From Desulfovibrio sp. (lineage in GTDB: Bacteria; Desulfobacterota; Desulfovibrionia; Desulfovibrionales; Desulfovibrionaceae): a DNA stretch of 64,000 bases. The stretch is from assembly GCA_016218665.1 (NCBI GenBank), contig JACRDI010000035.1, forward strand, positions 1 through 64,000, read 5' to 3'. Position numbers and translations under genes: made by a program. Shown here one piece after another: positions 29,346 through 37,811 of this stretch (position 1 is the stretch's first letter; the number at the start of each line of letters is the position of its first letter). The notes below the pieces were generated by a model. That model worked only from the letters and a program-made list of their open reading frames with translations. It did no database searches and was not told the DNA's origin.

Positions 29346-30104
29346 CTACCACCAGCGGATGAGCTCCGTGACGTGCTTTCGGATGCGGACGAATTCCGGA
29401 TCCAGGAAGTTTCTCGGCCGCGGCAGATCCACCTTCACCTCGGCCTTGATCTTGGTCGGCTTGTTGGAGAGCACGAGGATGCGCTGGGCCACGTAGACCG
29501 CCTCCTCGATGTTGTGGGTGATGAAGAGCACCGTGCTGCCGAGCTTCTGCCAGAGGTTCACCAGCTCGTCCTCCAGGTAGAAGCGCAGCTTCACGTCCAG
29601 CTGGCCGTAGGGCTCGTCCATGAGCAGCAGGTCCGGGTTCACGGCGAAGGCGCGCGAAACCGCGATGCGCTGCAGCATGCTGGCCGAGACCTGGTTGGGA
29701 TAGAGCCCGGCGCATTGGGTAAGGCCGACCAGCTCCAGGATTTTTTCCAGTCGGGCGTCGATCTCCTGCTGCGGCACCCCCTTCACCTCCATGCCGTAGG
29801 CCACGTTGTCGCGCACGGTGCGCCAGGGCAGGCAGGTGGGCTCCTGGAACACGAAGGAGATGTTGTGCCTCTTGGGGTCGGCGTCCTGCCCATCGATGCG
29901 GATGTGCCCCCCGGAGATGGGAATGAGCCGCGACAGGGCGTTCAGGAAGGTGGTCTTGCCGCAGCCCGTGGGGCCCACGATGGCCACGAACTCGCCGTCG
30001 GCCACGTCGAAGTTGATGTCGTCCAGCACCAGCAGGTCGCCGAAGCGCTTGGTCAGGTTGCGGACCTCGATCTTCTGCCGGGTTGACCCGCCTTCTTGCA
30101 GCAT
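29346..30104 (-). CDS. ABC transporter ATP-binding protein (TauB/SsuB-like)
   Basis: GPTGCGKTTFLNALSRLI, VSASMLQRIAVSRAFAVNPDLLLMDEPYGQLD. Confidence 0.92.
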   Translation of the reverse strand: MLQEGGSTRQKIEVRNLTKRFGDLLVLDDINFDVADGEFVAIVGPTGCGKTTFLNALSRLIPISGGHIRIDGQDADPKRHNISFVFQEPTCLPWRTVRDNVAYGMEVKGVPQQEIDARLEKILELVGLTQCAGLYPNQVSASMLQRIAVSRAFAVNPDLLLMDEPYGQLDVKLRFYLEDELVNLWQKLGSTVLFITHNIEEAVYVAQRILVLSNKPTKIKAEVKVDLPRPRNFLDPEFVRIRKHVTELIRWW

Positions 30105-30154
30105 GGGGATCTCCTGCTCGCCTGTTCTGTTGGTCTGCGCGCCGCCCTGACCGC

Positions 30155-31273
30155 TTACGCCCCCAGGACGCTCTCGGGCGGGGCGTACTCCATGCCGAAG
30201 GCCTCGGCCACGCCCCTGTAGGTGATCTTGCCGTGCACCACGTTGAGGCCGAGCAGAATCTCCCGGCTCTCGGCGCAGGCCCTGCGCCAGCCCTTGCCGG
30301 CGATCTCCACCGCGTAAGGCAGGGTGGCGTTGGTAAGGGCCAGGGTGCTGGTCTTGGCCACGCCGCCGGGCATGTTGGCCACGCAGTAGTGCACCACCCC
30401 GTCCACGATGTAGACCGGGTCCGTGTGGGTGGTGGGCTTGCTGGTCTCAAAGCAGCCGCCCTGGTCGATGGCCACGTCCACCATCACCGCGCCGCGCTTC
30501 ATGGTGGAGAGCATCTCCCGCGTCACCAGCCTGGGGGCCTTGGCGCCGGGGATGAGCACCGCGCCGATGACCAGGTCGGCCGTGGGGATGATCTTGCGGA
30601 TGGCGGCCGGGTTGCTCATGAGCAGGAAGCAGTTGGCCGGCATGACGTCGCTTAAGTAGCGCAGGCGCTCGATGCTGGTATCCAGCAGGTAGACCTTGGC
30701 CCCCAGGCCGCAGGCCATCTTGGCCGCGTTGACGCCCACGATGCCGCCGCCGATGATGACCACGGTGGCGGGGTCCACGCCGGGCACGCCGCCCAGCAGA
30801 ATGCCGCCGCCGCCCTGGGCCATCTCCAGGTACTTGGCCCCCTCCTGCACGGCCATGCGCCCGGCCACCTCGCTCATGGGCATCAACAGCGGCAGGGAGC
30901 GGTCGGCCTTCTGGATGGTCTCGTAGGCGATGTTCACCGAGCCGCTCTTCATGAGGGCCCGGGTGAGCTCCTCGTTGGCGGCCAGGTGCAGGTAGGTGAA
31001 CACGATCTGTCCGGGACGGATGAGGCCGTACTCCTGCGGCAGGGGCTCCTTCACGTGCATCACCATCTCGGCCCGGGCGTATATTTCCGCTGCCGTGGGG
31101 ACGAGTTCCGCCCCGGCCTTCTCGTAGGCCTCGTTCATGAAGCCGCCGCCCACGCCCGCGTCCGACTCGACGAGCACCGCGTGCCCGTTCTGGCGCATGA
31201 CCTCAACGCCGGCGGGCGTCATGGCCACGCGATGCTCCTGGCTCTTTATCTCCTTCAGGATGCCGACGATCAT
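30155..31273 (-). CDS. ald: Alanine dehydrogenase
   Basis: MIVGILKEIKSQEHRVAMTPAGVEVM...YLHLAANEELT...VDVAIDQGGCFETSKPTTH. Confidence 0.95.
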   Translation of the reverse strand: MIVGILKEIKSQEHRVAMTPAGVEVMRQNGHAVLVESDAGVGGGFMNEAYEKAGAELVPTAAEIYARAEMVMHVKEPLPQEYGLIRPGQIVFTYLHLAANEELTRALMKSGSVNIAYETIQKADRSLPLLMPMSEVAGRMAVQEGAKYLEMAQGGGGILLGGVPGVDPATVVIIGGGIVGVNAAKMACGLGAKVYLLDTSIERLRYLSDVMPANCFLLMSNPAAIRKIIPTADLVIGAVLIPGAKAPRLVTREMLSTMKRGAVMVDVAIDQGGCFETSKPTTHTDPVYIVDGVVHYCVANMPGGVAKTSTLALTNATLPYAVEIAGKGWRRACAESREILLGLNVVHGKITYRGVAEAFGMEYAPPESVLGA

Positions 31274-31297
31274 TGGCTTTCTCCTCCACGCGCCCGG

Positions 31298-32680
31298 TCA
31301 GGACGCGGTCTTCAAGAGGGCGTTCTTCACCGCGCCCAGGATGGTGTCGATGTCGTCCTTGGTGGCCACAAGCGCCGGAGCCAGGTTGATGATGTTGTTG
31401 TGGCCGGGCAGGCTGCGGTTGGTGCGGCCCACCAGCACGCCCTGGGCGGCGATGTCGCCCACCACCTTGAGCACGTGGGCTTCGCTCACGGGCTGGCGGG
31501 TCTTCTTGTCCTCCACCAGCTCTATGCCGCACAAAAGGCCCCGGCCGCGCACGTCGCCCACATGGGGGATGTCCAGCATGCCCTTGAGGCCGTCCAGCAG
31601 GCGCTCGCCCATGAGGCGGCAGTTCTCCAGCAGGTTCTCGTCCTCGATGATGCGGGTGCTTTCCAGGGCCGCGGTGCAGGCCGCCGCGCAGCCGCCGAAG
31701 GTGCTGATGTCGCGGAAGTAGGCCAGCTTGTCGCCGGGATCGTGCAGGAACTGGGCGAAGACGTTCTCCGTGGTGGCGGTGACGGAGATTGGCATGTAGG
31801 CGCTGGCCACGCCCTTGGCCATGGTCACGATGTCCGGCTTGGCGTCGTAGTGCATGTAGCCGAACCACTTGCCCGTGCGGCCCATGCCGCAGACCACTTC
31901 GTCCATGATGAGCAGCAGGCCGTACCTGCCGCAGATTTCGCGGATGACATCATAGTATTCCCTCACCGGAGGGATGACCCCGCCGCCGGCGGTGATGGGT
32001 TCGAAGATCACGGCGCCAACCTCGTCCGGGCCTTCGCGCTGGATCACCGTCTCCATGGCGCGGGCGCAGTCGATGTCGCAGCCGGGGTAGGTCTTGCCGA
32101 AGGCGCAGCGGTAGCAGCTGGCGTGGGGAATCTCGGCGAAGCCGGGGGCGAACGGTCCGAACCACTCCCGGCGCTCCTGCTGGCCGGTGGAGGAAAGGGC
32201 CCCGATGGTGGTGCCGTGGTAGTCGCGGTGGCGGTAGAGCACGGTCTTCTTCTTGCCGCCGTGTTTCATGTGGCCGATGGCCCGGACCATCTTGTAGGCC
32301 TTTTCGTTGGCCTCTGACCCGGAGTTGGACAGGTACACGCGGTTGAGCCCCGGCATGAGGGCGGCCAGCTTGGCCGCGAAACGGGCGTAGGGGATGTTTC
32401 CGGCGGTGGCGGCGTAGTAGGGCAGCTTCTTGAGCTGCTCGCACACGGCCTCGGCGATGGAGGCGCGGCCGTAGCCCACGTTGACGCACCACACCCCGCC
32501 GGAGGTGGCGTCGAGGTATTCCCGGCCGCGGATGTCGCGCAGGCGCAGGCCCTGGCCCTCGGCCATGATCATCGGTTCCTTGGAGGCGATGGCGCTGTGC
32601 TGGAACAGGTGGTGCCACACGTGCTCCACATCGTCCTGCACAAGCCGGTCGGGTTCTGTCTCTTTGCCGGTGTCTCGCAT
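31298..32680 (-). CDS. tpa: Class III aminotransferase, probable taurine:pyruvate aminotransferase
   Basis: PLP class III motifs (LLIMDEVVCGMGRTGKWFGYMH, NSGSEANEKAYKMVR); context next to xsc and ald. Confidence 0.85.
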   Translation of the reverse strand: MRDTGKETEPDRLVQDDVEHVWHHLFQHSAIASKEPMIMAEGQGLRLRDIRGREYLDATSGGVWCVNVGYGRASIAEAVCEQLKKLPYYAATAGNIPYARFAAKLAALMPGLNRVYLSNSGSEANEKAYKMVRAIGHMKHGGKKKTVLYRHRDYHGTTIGALSSTGQQERREWFGPFAPGFAEIPHASCYRCAFGKTYPGCDIDCARAMETVIQREGPDEVGAVIFEPITAGGGVIPPVREYYDVIREICGRYGLLLIMDEVVCGMGRTGKWFGYMHYDAKPDIVTMAKGVASAYMPISVTATTENVFAQFLHDPGDKLAYFRDISTFGGCAAACTAALESTRIIEDENLLENCRLMGERLLDGLKGMLDIPHVGDVRGRGLLCGIELVEDKKTRQPVSEAHVLKVVGDIAAQGVLVGRTNRSLPGHNNIINLAPALVATKDDIDTILGAVKNALLKTAS

Positions 32681-32877
32681 TGTCGCATCCTCCACTGCTT
32701 TGGCGCTGCTTGGTCGCAACCGTGGTTGCGTGCTCAAAGGCTGGGCACTGCCGGCCGGGCGAGATTCGCGCTTCCGGCCCCGCGTCGGGCGATGAACTGC
32801 AAAGAACGGTTCTCCGCTGGGCCCCGGGCGGCCTCCGCGCGGGAGGAGCCGGCCCAGGGCGGCGGAGTTGATCGTGC

Positions 32878-34605
32878 CTATTTCTTGGGCGCGTTCAGGT
32901 GCGCGTACTTCTTGAGGTACCTCGTGGGCATGGCCAGGGCGTCGCGGCGGAAGGGCTCGGCCAGCACGTTCTTGCCGCCCTCGATGACCGCCTCGATGAC
33001 CGCGGGCCGGCCCGAGGCCACGGCCGCGCGGACCACGTCCTTCACGGTCTTGTAGTCCTCCACGCGGTAGCCCTCGGCGCCCATGTCCTTGGCCAGCTGG
33101 GCGTAGCTCGGGTTCTCGCGCAGGTTCACGCCAACGTAGCGCTCGGCGTAGTAGTCCACCTGGTTCTTCTTTTCCGCGCCCCACTCGTAGTTCTGGAACA
33201 CCACGGCGATGACGGGGATGTTCTCGCGCACGGCGGTCATGACCTCGGACAGGCCGCTGATGCCGTAGGCGCCGTCGCCTTGCAGGGCGAACACCGGGGC
33301 CGAGGGATTGCCGATCTTGGCGCCCATGGCCGCGCCGTAGGCGAAGCCGCAGTTGCCCCACGACAGGGCCGAGATGTGCTGGCGCGCTCCGCTGAACTTC
33401 AAGTAGCTGTTGGACATGGAGCAGTTGTTGCCGATGTCCGTGGCGACGATGGAGCCCGCCGGGATGGCCTCGGAAAGCTCCTTGAGGAAGCGGCGCGGGT
33501 GCATGAGCTTGGCCGTGGAGCTGGACCACTTCTTGAGCTCCTCGTCCCACACGCCCTTTTCGGCGGCCACGTCCTTCTTGCGCGCGGCGCTCGGCTTGCG
33601 CTCGGGGTCCACGGCCCTGATGACGCCGAGCAGCGCGGCGGCGAATTCCTTGGCGTCGGCCAGGATGCCCAGGCTGACGCGCTTGGACAGGCCGAGCACC
33701 CGGTGATCGACATCGACCTGGATGACCTTGGCGCCCTTGGGCCAGTAGTCGATGTCGTACTGCGGCAGTGTGCCGAAGGGGCCCAGGCGGCAGCCCAGGG
33801 CGAGCACCACGTCGGCCTTGGCGATGGTGCGCATGGCGGCCTTGCTGCCGCAGTAGCCGATGGGCCCGCAGGAGAGCGGGTGGTCGGCCGGGAAGGAGTC
33901 GTTGTGCAGATAGCTGTTCACCACCGGGGCGGTCAGGTACTCTGCCAGGGCCTTGGTCTCGGCTATGGCGTCGGCCACGGACACGCCGCCGCCGGCCAGG
34001 ATGACCGGGTACTTGGCCTTGGCCAGCAGGCGCGCGGTCTCCTCCACCTGGCTGGCCGCGCCCGGGCCGTGCAGCACGGCGGCGGTGGGGTAGATGTCGT
34101 CGTCGCACACGCCGTAGAAGTAGTCGCGGGGGATGTTCAGCTGGGTGGGGCCGTTCTCGGCCTTGGCGATGTAGAAGCAGCGCCGGGCCAGTTCGGCCAT
34201 GCGGTCCGGGCGGTTCACCCGCACCTGGTACTTGGTGCTGGGCTGGAAGAAGGGCATCTGATCGATTTCCTGGAATCCGCCGGTGCCGATGCCCTTGCTG
34301 CCCGTCTCCGGGGTGATGGCCACCACCGGGGAATGCGCCCAGAACGCGGCGGTGATGGCGGAGACGAAGTTCAGCGCGCCGGGTCCGTTCTGGGCGATGC
34401 AGGCCTGGGGCTTGCCCGTGACGCGGGCCAGGCCGTCGGCAGCGTGGGCGGCCGCCTGCTCGTGGGCGCAGGGAATGAAGCGGATGCCCGCGGCCGGGAA
34501 AAGGTCCAGAAGGTCCATGAACGCGGACCCAACGATGCCGAAGACGTTCTGTACGCCCTCGGCCACCAAGGTTTCAGCCAACGCCTCGCTCGGGGTCATT
34601 TTCAT
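32878..34605 (-). CDS. xsc: Sulfoacetaldehyde acetyltransferase
   Basis: ThDP enzyme MKMTPSEALAETLVAEGVQNVFGIVGSAFMDLLDLFPAAGIRFIPCAHEQAAAHAADG...ETGSKGIGTGGFQEIDQMPFF. Confidence 0.93.
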   Translation of the reverse strand: MKMTPSEALAETLVAEGVQNVFGIVGSAFMDLLDLFPAAGIRFIPCAHEQAAAHAADGLARVTGKPQACIAQNGPGALNFVSAITAAFWAHSPVVAITPETGSKGIGTGGFQEIDQMPFFQPSTKYQVRVNRPDRMAELARRCFYIAKAENGPTQLNIPRDYFYGVCDDDIYPTAAVLHGPGAASQVEETARLLAKAKYPVILAGGGVSVADAIAETKALAEYLTAPVVNSYLHNDSFPADHPLSCGPIGYCGSKAAMRTIAKADVVLALGCRLGPFGTLPQYDIDYWPKGAKVIQVDVDHRVLGLSKRVSLGILADAKEFAAALLGVIRAVDPERKPSAARKKDVAAEKGVWDEELKKWSSSTAKLMHPRRFLKELSEAIPAGSIVATDIGNNCSMSNSYLKFSGARQHISALSWGNCGFAYGAAMGAKIGNPSAPVFALQGDGAYGISGLSEVMTAVRENIPVIAVVFQNYEWGAEKKNQVDYYAERYVGVNLRENPSYAQLAKDMGAEGYRVEDYKTVKDVVRAAVASGRPAVIEAVIEGGKNVLAEPFRRDALAMPTRYLKKYAHLNAPKK

Positions 34606-34683
34606 CGCAGCCTCTCCTTTGCAGAACGGTTGGGTCCGTGTTCGGATTTCGCAGCCCGTGGGAGCGTGCTTGTGAAGGAAAGA

Positions 34684-34698
34684 GCAAGCGGTGTGCCG
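34684..34698 (-). promoter_or_regulatory. Candidate sigma-54 (-24/-12) promoter of the xsc operon
   Basis: Minus strand CGGCACACCGCTTGC: GG-N10-GC with GGCAC and TTGC cores; about 80 nt upstream of the xsc ATG. Confidence 0.7.
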
Positions 34699-34817
34699 CA
34701 AAGTGAGGACGGCGCAGTAAACAAAAAAACGACTGGAATATTCTGTAGATTCGGCGTGTTGGGGTCGCCATGGAGCGGGCTGGCGGGATGCCGTGGGCTG
34801 AAGAAGCCCCAGCGGAC

Positions 34818-34841
34818 TGTCTGCCGGGGCAGACATGTCTG
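34818..34841. promoter_or_regulatory. Candidate activator binding site cluster (TGTCTG palindromes)
   Basis: TGTCTGCCGGGGCAGACATGTCTG: 8-bp inverted repeat with 2-bp spacer, overlapping perfect 12-bp palindrome CAGACATGTCTG. Confidence 0.55.
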
Positions 34842-34882
34842 GACTGACAGGCGTCAGGAGAGGGAGACAGCAGGACGGGCGT

Positions 34883-36145
34883 TCAGGCCTTGAGGATCTG
34901 CTGCGGCGCGGGGAGCAGGCGGAACAGGGTGTCCGCCTCGGTCAGGGAGTCGAGGTAGCAGCGGGAGAGGTCGCCAAGGGTCAGGCCGATGTGGGATGCG
35001 AGCTGCGCGGCCATGCCCCAGTCGGCCGTCTCCATGGCGCGCACCATGGTCAGCCAGGGGGAGAGGCTGCTCTGCTGTCCGCACAGGGCCAGGCGGATTT
35101 CGCTCTCCACGGGCACGTCGGCCAGGGCCTGGGTAGGCGGCATTTCGAGGATGGCCTCGATGTAGGACAGGAGGCCGAGCAGGGACAGCCGGGGCATGAG
35201 GCTTTCCTTGCCGGCGGCCTGGGCGCAGCGCTTCAGGAATCCGGCCCGCTGCGCGGCGTAGTAGCACAGCTCCTGGTGCCTGGGCGTGGGGGAGAGGTCC
35301 GTCAGGAGCACCACCTCCAGCCACTTCTTGAGGGGCTTCCACCCGGCCAGGACGATGGCCTGCTGGATGGAGGTGACCTGCCGGGCCAGCCCGAAGCTTG
35401 CCGAGTTGAGAAAAAGCAGCAGACGGTAGGTCAGCGCCGCGTCCATCTCCACCAGCCGGGCCAGGCCCTTGAAGTCCGTGTCCGGCTTGTCCAGGCACTC
35501 CAGAAGGCGCATGCGCGAAACCTGCGTGGCGGTGACGCTCTTCTGGCTGGGCTTCAGGTTCATGTCGTTGAAGAAGAAGCCTTGGAACATGTCGGCGTTG
35601 ATGGCCCGCGCCTGAAGCATGGGGTGCCAGCTGTCCAGCCCGCGCACCAGGGACTTGGCCCCGAAGGCGTGGGTCGCCTGGATGCGTTCCTCAAGGGGAG
35701 GGGCTGTGTCGGCAATGCGCGCATCGCTGATGATGAGATCGGCAAGGCCGTTGAGCGTCCGGCAGGAGGCGCAGTTCCGAAAGCCCGACACCGCGATGCC
35801 GTACCCGGCCTGCTTGAGTTCGGCCACCGCCTTGGGGATGCCGTCCAGGTCTCCCGCGGTTTCGTCCAGCTCAACCACCACTCCCTGGGGCCAGAGCAGC
35901 CGGGGCATGCGGTCCAGCACGGCCTGCGCGGGGAAATAGACGATGGTCTGGGCATTGGTGGGGCCGCGCTGGGGCAGGTAGGCCTCAAGCAGCATGTTGG
36001 CGGCGCCGTCGTCGGAGAAGAGCATGCTGGCTTCCGTCTGGGAGAAGCACATGGCCGTGCCCCAGGGCTGGAGCCTGCGGTCGAACACCGGTTGCCGGGT
36101 GACCATCATGATGCCGGGATCTTCGGCCTGAAATTCCGCAGTCAT
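34883..36145 (-). CDS. HDOD domain protein with degenerate EAL domain (YuxH-like)
   Basis: N-terminal EAL-like region ending NADMFQGFFF, then HDOD region (LLLFLNSASFGLARQVTSIQQAIVLAGW). Confidence 0.82.
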   Translation of the reverse strand: MTAEFQAEDPGIMMVTRQPVFDRRLQPWGTAMCFSQTEASMLFSDDGAANMLLEAYLPQRGPTNAQTIVYFPAQAVLDRMPRLLWPQGVVVELDETAGDLDGIPKAVAELKQAGYGIAVSGFRNCASCRTLNGLADLIISDARIADTAPPLEERIQATHAFGAKSLVRGLDSWHPMLQARAINADMFQGFFFNDMNLKPSQKSVTATQVSRMRLLECLDKPDTDFKGLARLVEMDAALTYRLLLFLNSASFGLARQVTSIQQAIVLAGWKPLKKWLEVVLLTDLSPTPRHQELCYYAAQRAGFLKRCAQAAGKESLMPRLSLLGLLSYIEAILEMPPTQALADVPVESEIRLALCGQQSSLSPWLTMVRAMETADWGMAAQLASHIGLTLGDLSRCYLDSLTEADTLFRLLPAPQQILKA

Positions 36146-36425
36146 CACATCACCTGTCCATGTTCCGGGCATCGTTCCTGGCGAGCCTTATGCTCGGCAA
36201 GTGGCCTGAAAAACAGCTTCTCTGGACACGGTTCATACGTATTCTTTAGCCTTTGCGGGCTAAAATGGCAAGATGCTGCGTAGAAAATTGCACCGATTTT
36301 TTGATTTTTTTCTATGTCAACCCAGACACTGGATAGGTTTTTTCTATTCGTTATTGATCAGAATAGGGGATACTCCCAGGATGCATGGGGCGGCGCAGGC
36401 AGGGCCGGTGCGTGGAGATCCGCAG

Positions 36426-36490
36426 GCCGTACAATCGGCCGTACAATCGGTCGTGCAATCGGCCTGACAATCAGCATGACAATCGGCCGG
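36426..36490. repeat. 12-bp tandem repeat, about 5 copies
   Basis: GCCGTACAATCG x2, GTCGTGCAATCG, GCCTGACAATCA, GCATGACAATCG, then partial. Confidence 0.85.
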
Positions 36491-36553
36491 CAGAAGGCAT
36501 TCCCGGAACCGCCGCGGGCCTGACTCTTGCCTCGCCCTGCAATGACGGGGCGA

Positions 36554-37477
36554 TCAGAAGGGCAGGACGGGCTTGCCCCGGGCCGAGGTGCGCCGCTGGC
36601 AATACAACGCCTGCTGGGCCATGCCCTGCAAGGCGTCTGTGAGAAATTCCACCACGCAGTCCGCCAATTCCACCCGCGCCCCCTCTTCTCCGAACACGGC
36701 GATCTCGGTGTCGGGCAGGGGGGGCAAGCCCAACGCCGCGGGGGCCTCGGAGATGTCCCATCCGGTGAAGGACCTGCCGAGGATGGACAGGCCCAGGCCG
36801 CCCTGCACCGCAGCCTGCAAGCCCATGATGCTGTGCGCCGTGCATGATACTCTCCAGGTGCGCTGCGCCCCCTTGAGCACGTCCAGCATCACTCGGCGGT
36901 AGGAGCAGGGCGCGGGCAGCACAACCAGCGGCAGGGTGCCGTCCGGGTCTGGAGTCACTCCCTCCGCCGCGATCCACACCAGTTGCTCGCGCCAGATGAC
37001 CCGGCCTGACTGGGGCTGGGCGTCGCGCTTGGCAATGACCAGATCCAGCGTGCCCCCGCTCAAGGCGGCCACGAGTCCGGTGCTCAGCCCGGTCACGAGA
37101 TCCAGCCGCACGCCGGGGTGGACCCGGCGGAAGCGCGCCAGCAAGGTGGGCAACTGGTGCGGGATGAAGTCCTCGGACACCCCGAGCCGGAGCCTGCCCT
37201 CCAGGGGCGGCTGCTTCATGCGGCGCATGGCTTCGTCATTCAGGGCCAGAATGCCGTGGGCGTGGCCCAACAGCACCTCCCCGTCCGGGGTGAGGGCCAC
37301 CGACCGGCTGGTGCGCGAAAGCAGCTGCCGGCCCACGATGTCCTCCAGGCGGCGTATCTGCTGGCTCACGGCGGATTGCGTGCGCCCCAGGACATCCCCG
37401 GCGGTGGTGAAGTTGCCTGTCTCGGCCACGATTGCGAAGGTTCGCAGCAGGTCGATTTCGAGATCTGGTTGTTTCAT
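36554..37477 (-). CDS. LysR-family transcriptional regulator
   Basis: LLRTFAIVAETGNFTTAGDVLGRTQSAVSQQIRRLEDIVG HTH. Confidence 0.95.
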   Translation of the reverse strand: MKQPDLEIDLLRTFAIVAETGNFTTAGDVLGRTQSAVSQQIRRLEDIVGRQLLSRTSRSVALTPDGEVLLGHAHGILALNDEAMRRMKQPPLEGRLRLGVSEDFIPHQLPTLLARFRRVHPGVRLDLVTGLSTGLVAALSGGTLDLVIAKRDAQPQSGRVIWREQLVWIAAEGVTPDPDGTLPLVVLPAPCSYRRVMLDVLKGAQRTWRVSCTAHSIMGLQAAVQGGLGLSILGRSFTGWDISEAPAALGLPPLPDTEIAVFGEEGARVELADCVVEFLTDALQGMAQQALYCQRRTSARGKPVLPF

Positions 37478-37604
37478 GGTCTGTGCATAACGAAAGCTTA
37501 TTGAAACGTAAACAACAATTAATTTCCCTTTGCGCCACGCGGTGTATATTTCGTAATCGAGCACAAGTGGAAGCGCTGAACCTCAACCCCCCAGAGGAGG
37601 ACGC

Positions 37605-37776
37605 CATGACCTGCCAGACCCCGACCATCAACACTCCGATCTTGGAAAACCCGCCAGCCAACCCGCTGCAGCGGTCCCCAGCGATCCGCCGCCAGGCGGC
37701 AGAGCACGAGGATCGGCTGCGGCAGGGCCAGGTGGCCACCACCGACCTGCACCGCGACCTCTGGGTGGGGCCCTAG
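37605..37776 (+). CDS. Small hypothetical protein (56 aa)
   Basis: MTCQTPTINTPILENPPANPLQRSPAIRRQAAEHEDRLRQGQVATTDLHRDLWVGP; strong SD AGAGGAGG 7 nt upstream; between divergent LysR and oxidoreductase. Confidence 0.55.
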
Positions 37777-37811
37777 CCGCGCGAACAACACGAACCGAAA
37801 GGAGAACGCCC

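Noticed and set aside
34818-34841. Intrinsic terminator of the HDOD gene
   Set aside because: Strong dyad but no T-tract follows on the minus strand; regulatory-site reading preferred, with terminator kept as the alternative.
36150-36300. c-di-GMP (GEMM) riboswitch upstream of the HDOD gene
   Set aside because: A CGCAAAGGCTAAA stretch looked suggestive, but the other conserved GEMM helices and the GNRA tetraloop are absent.
36426-36490. CRISPR-like array
   Set aside because: 12-bp units are directly tandem with no spacers, and no cas genes are present.
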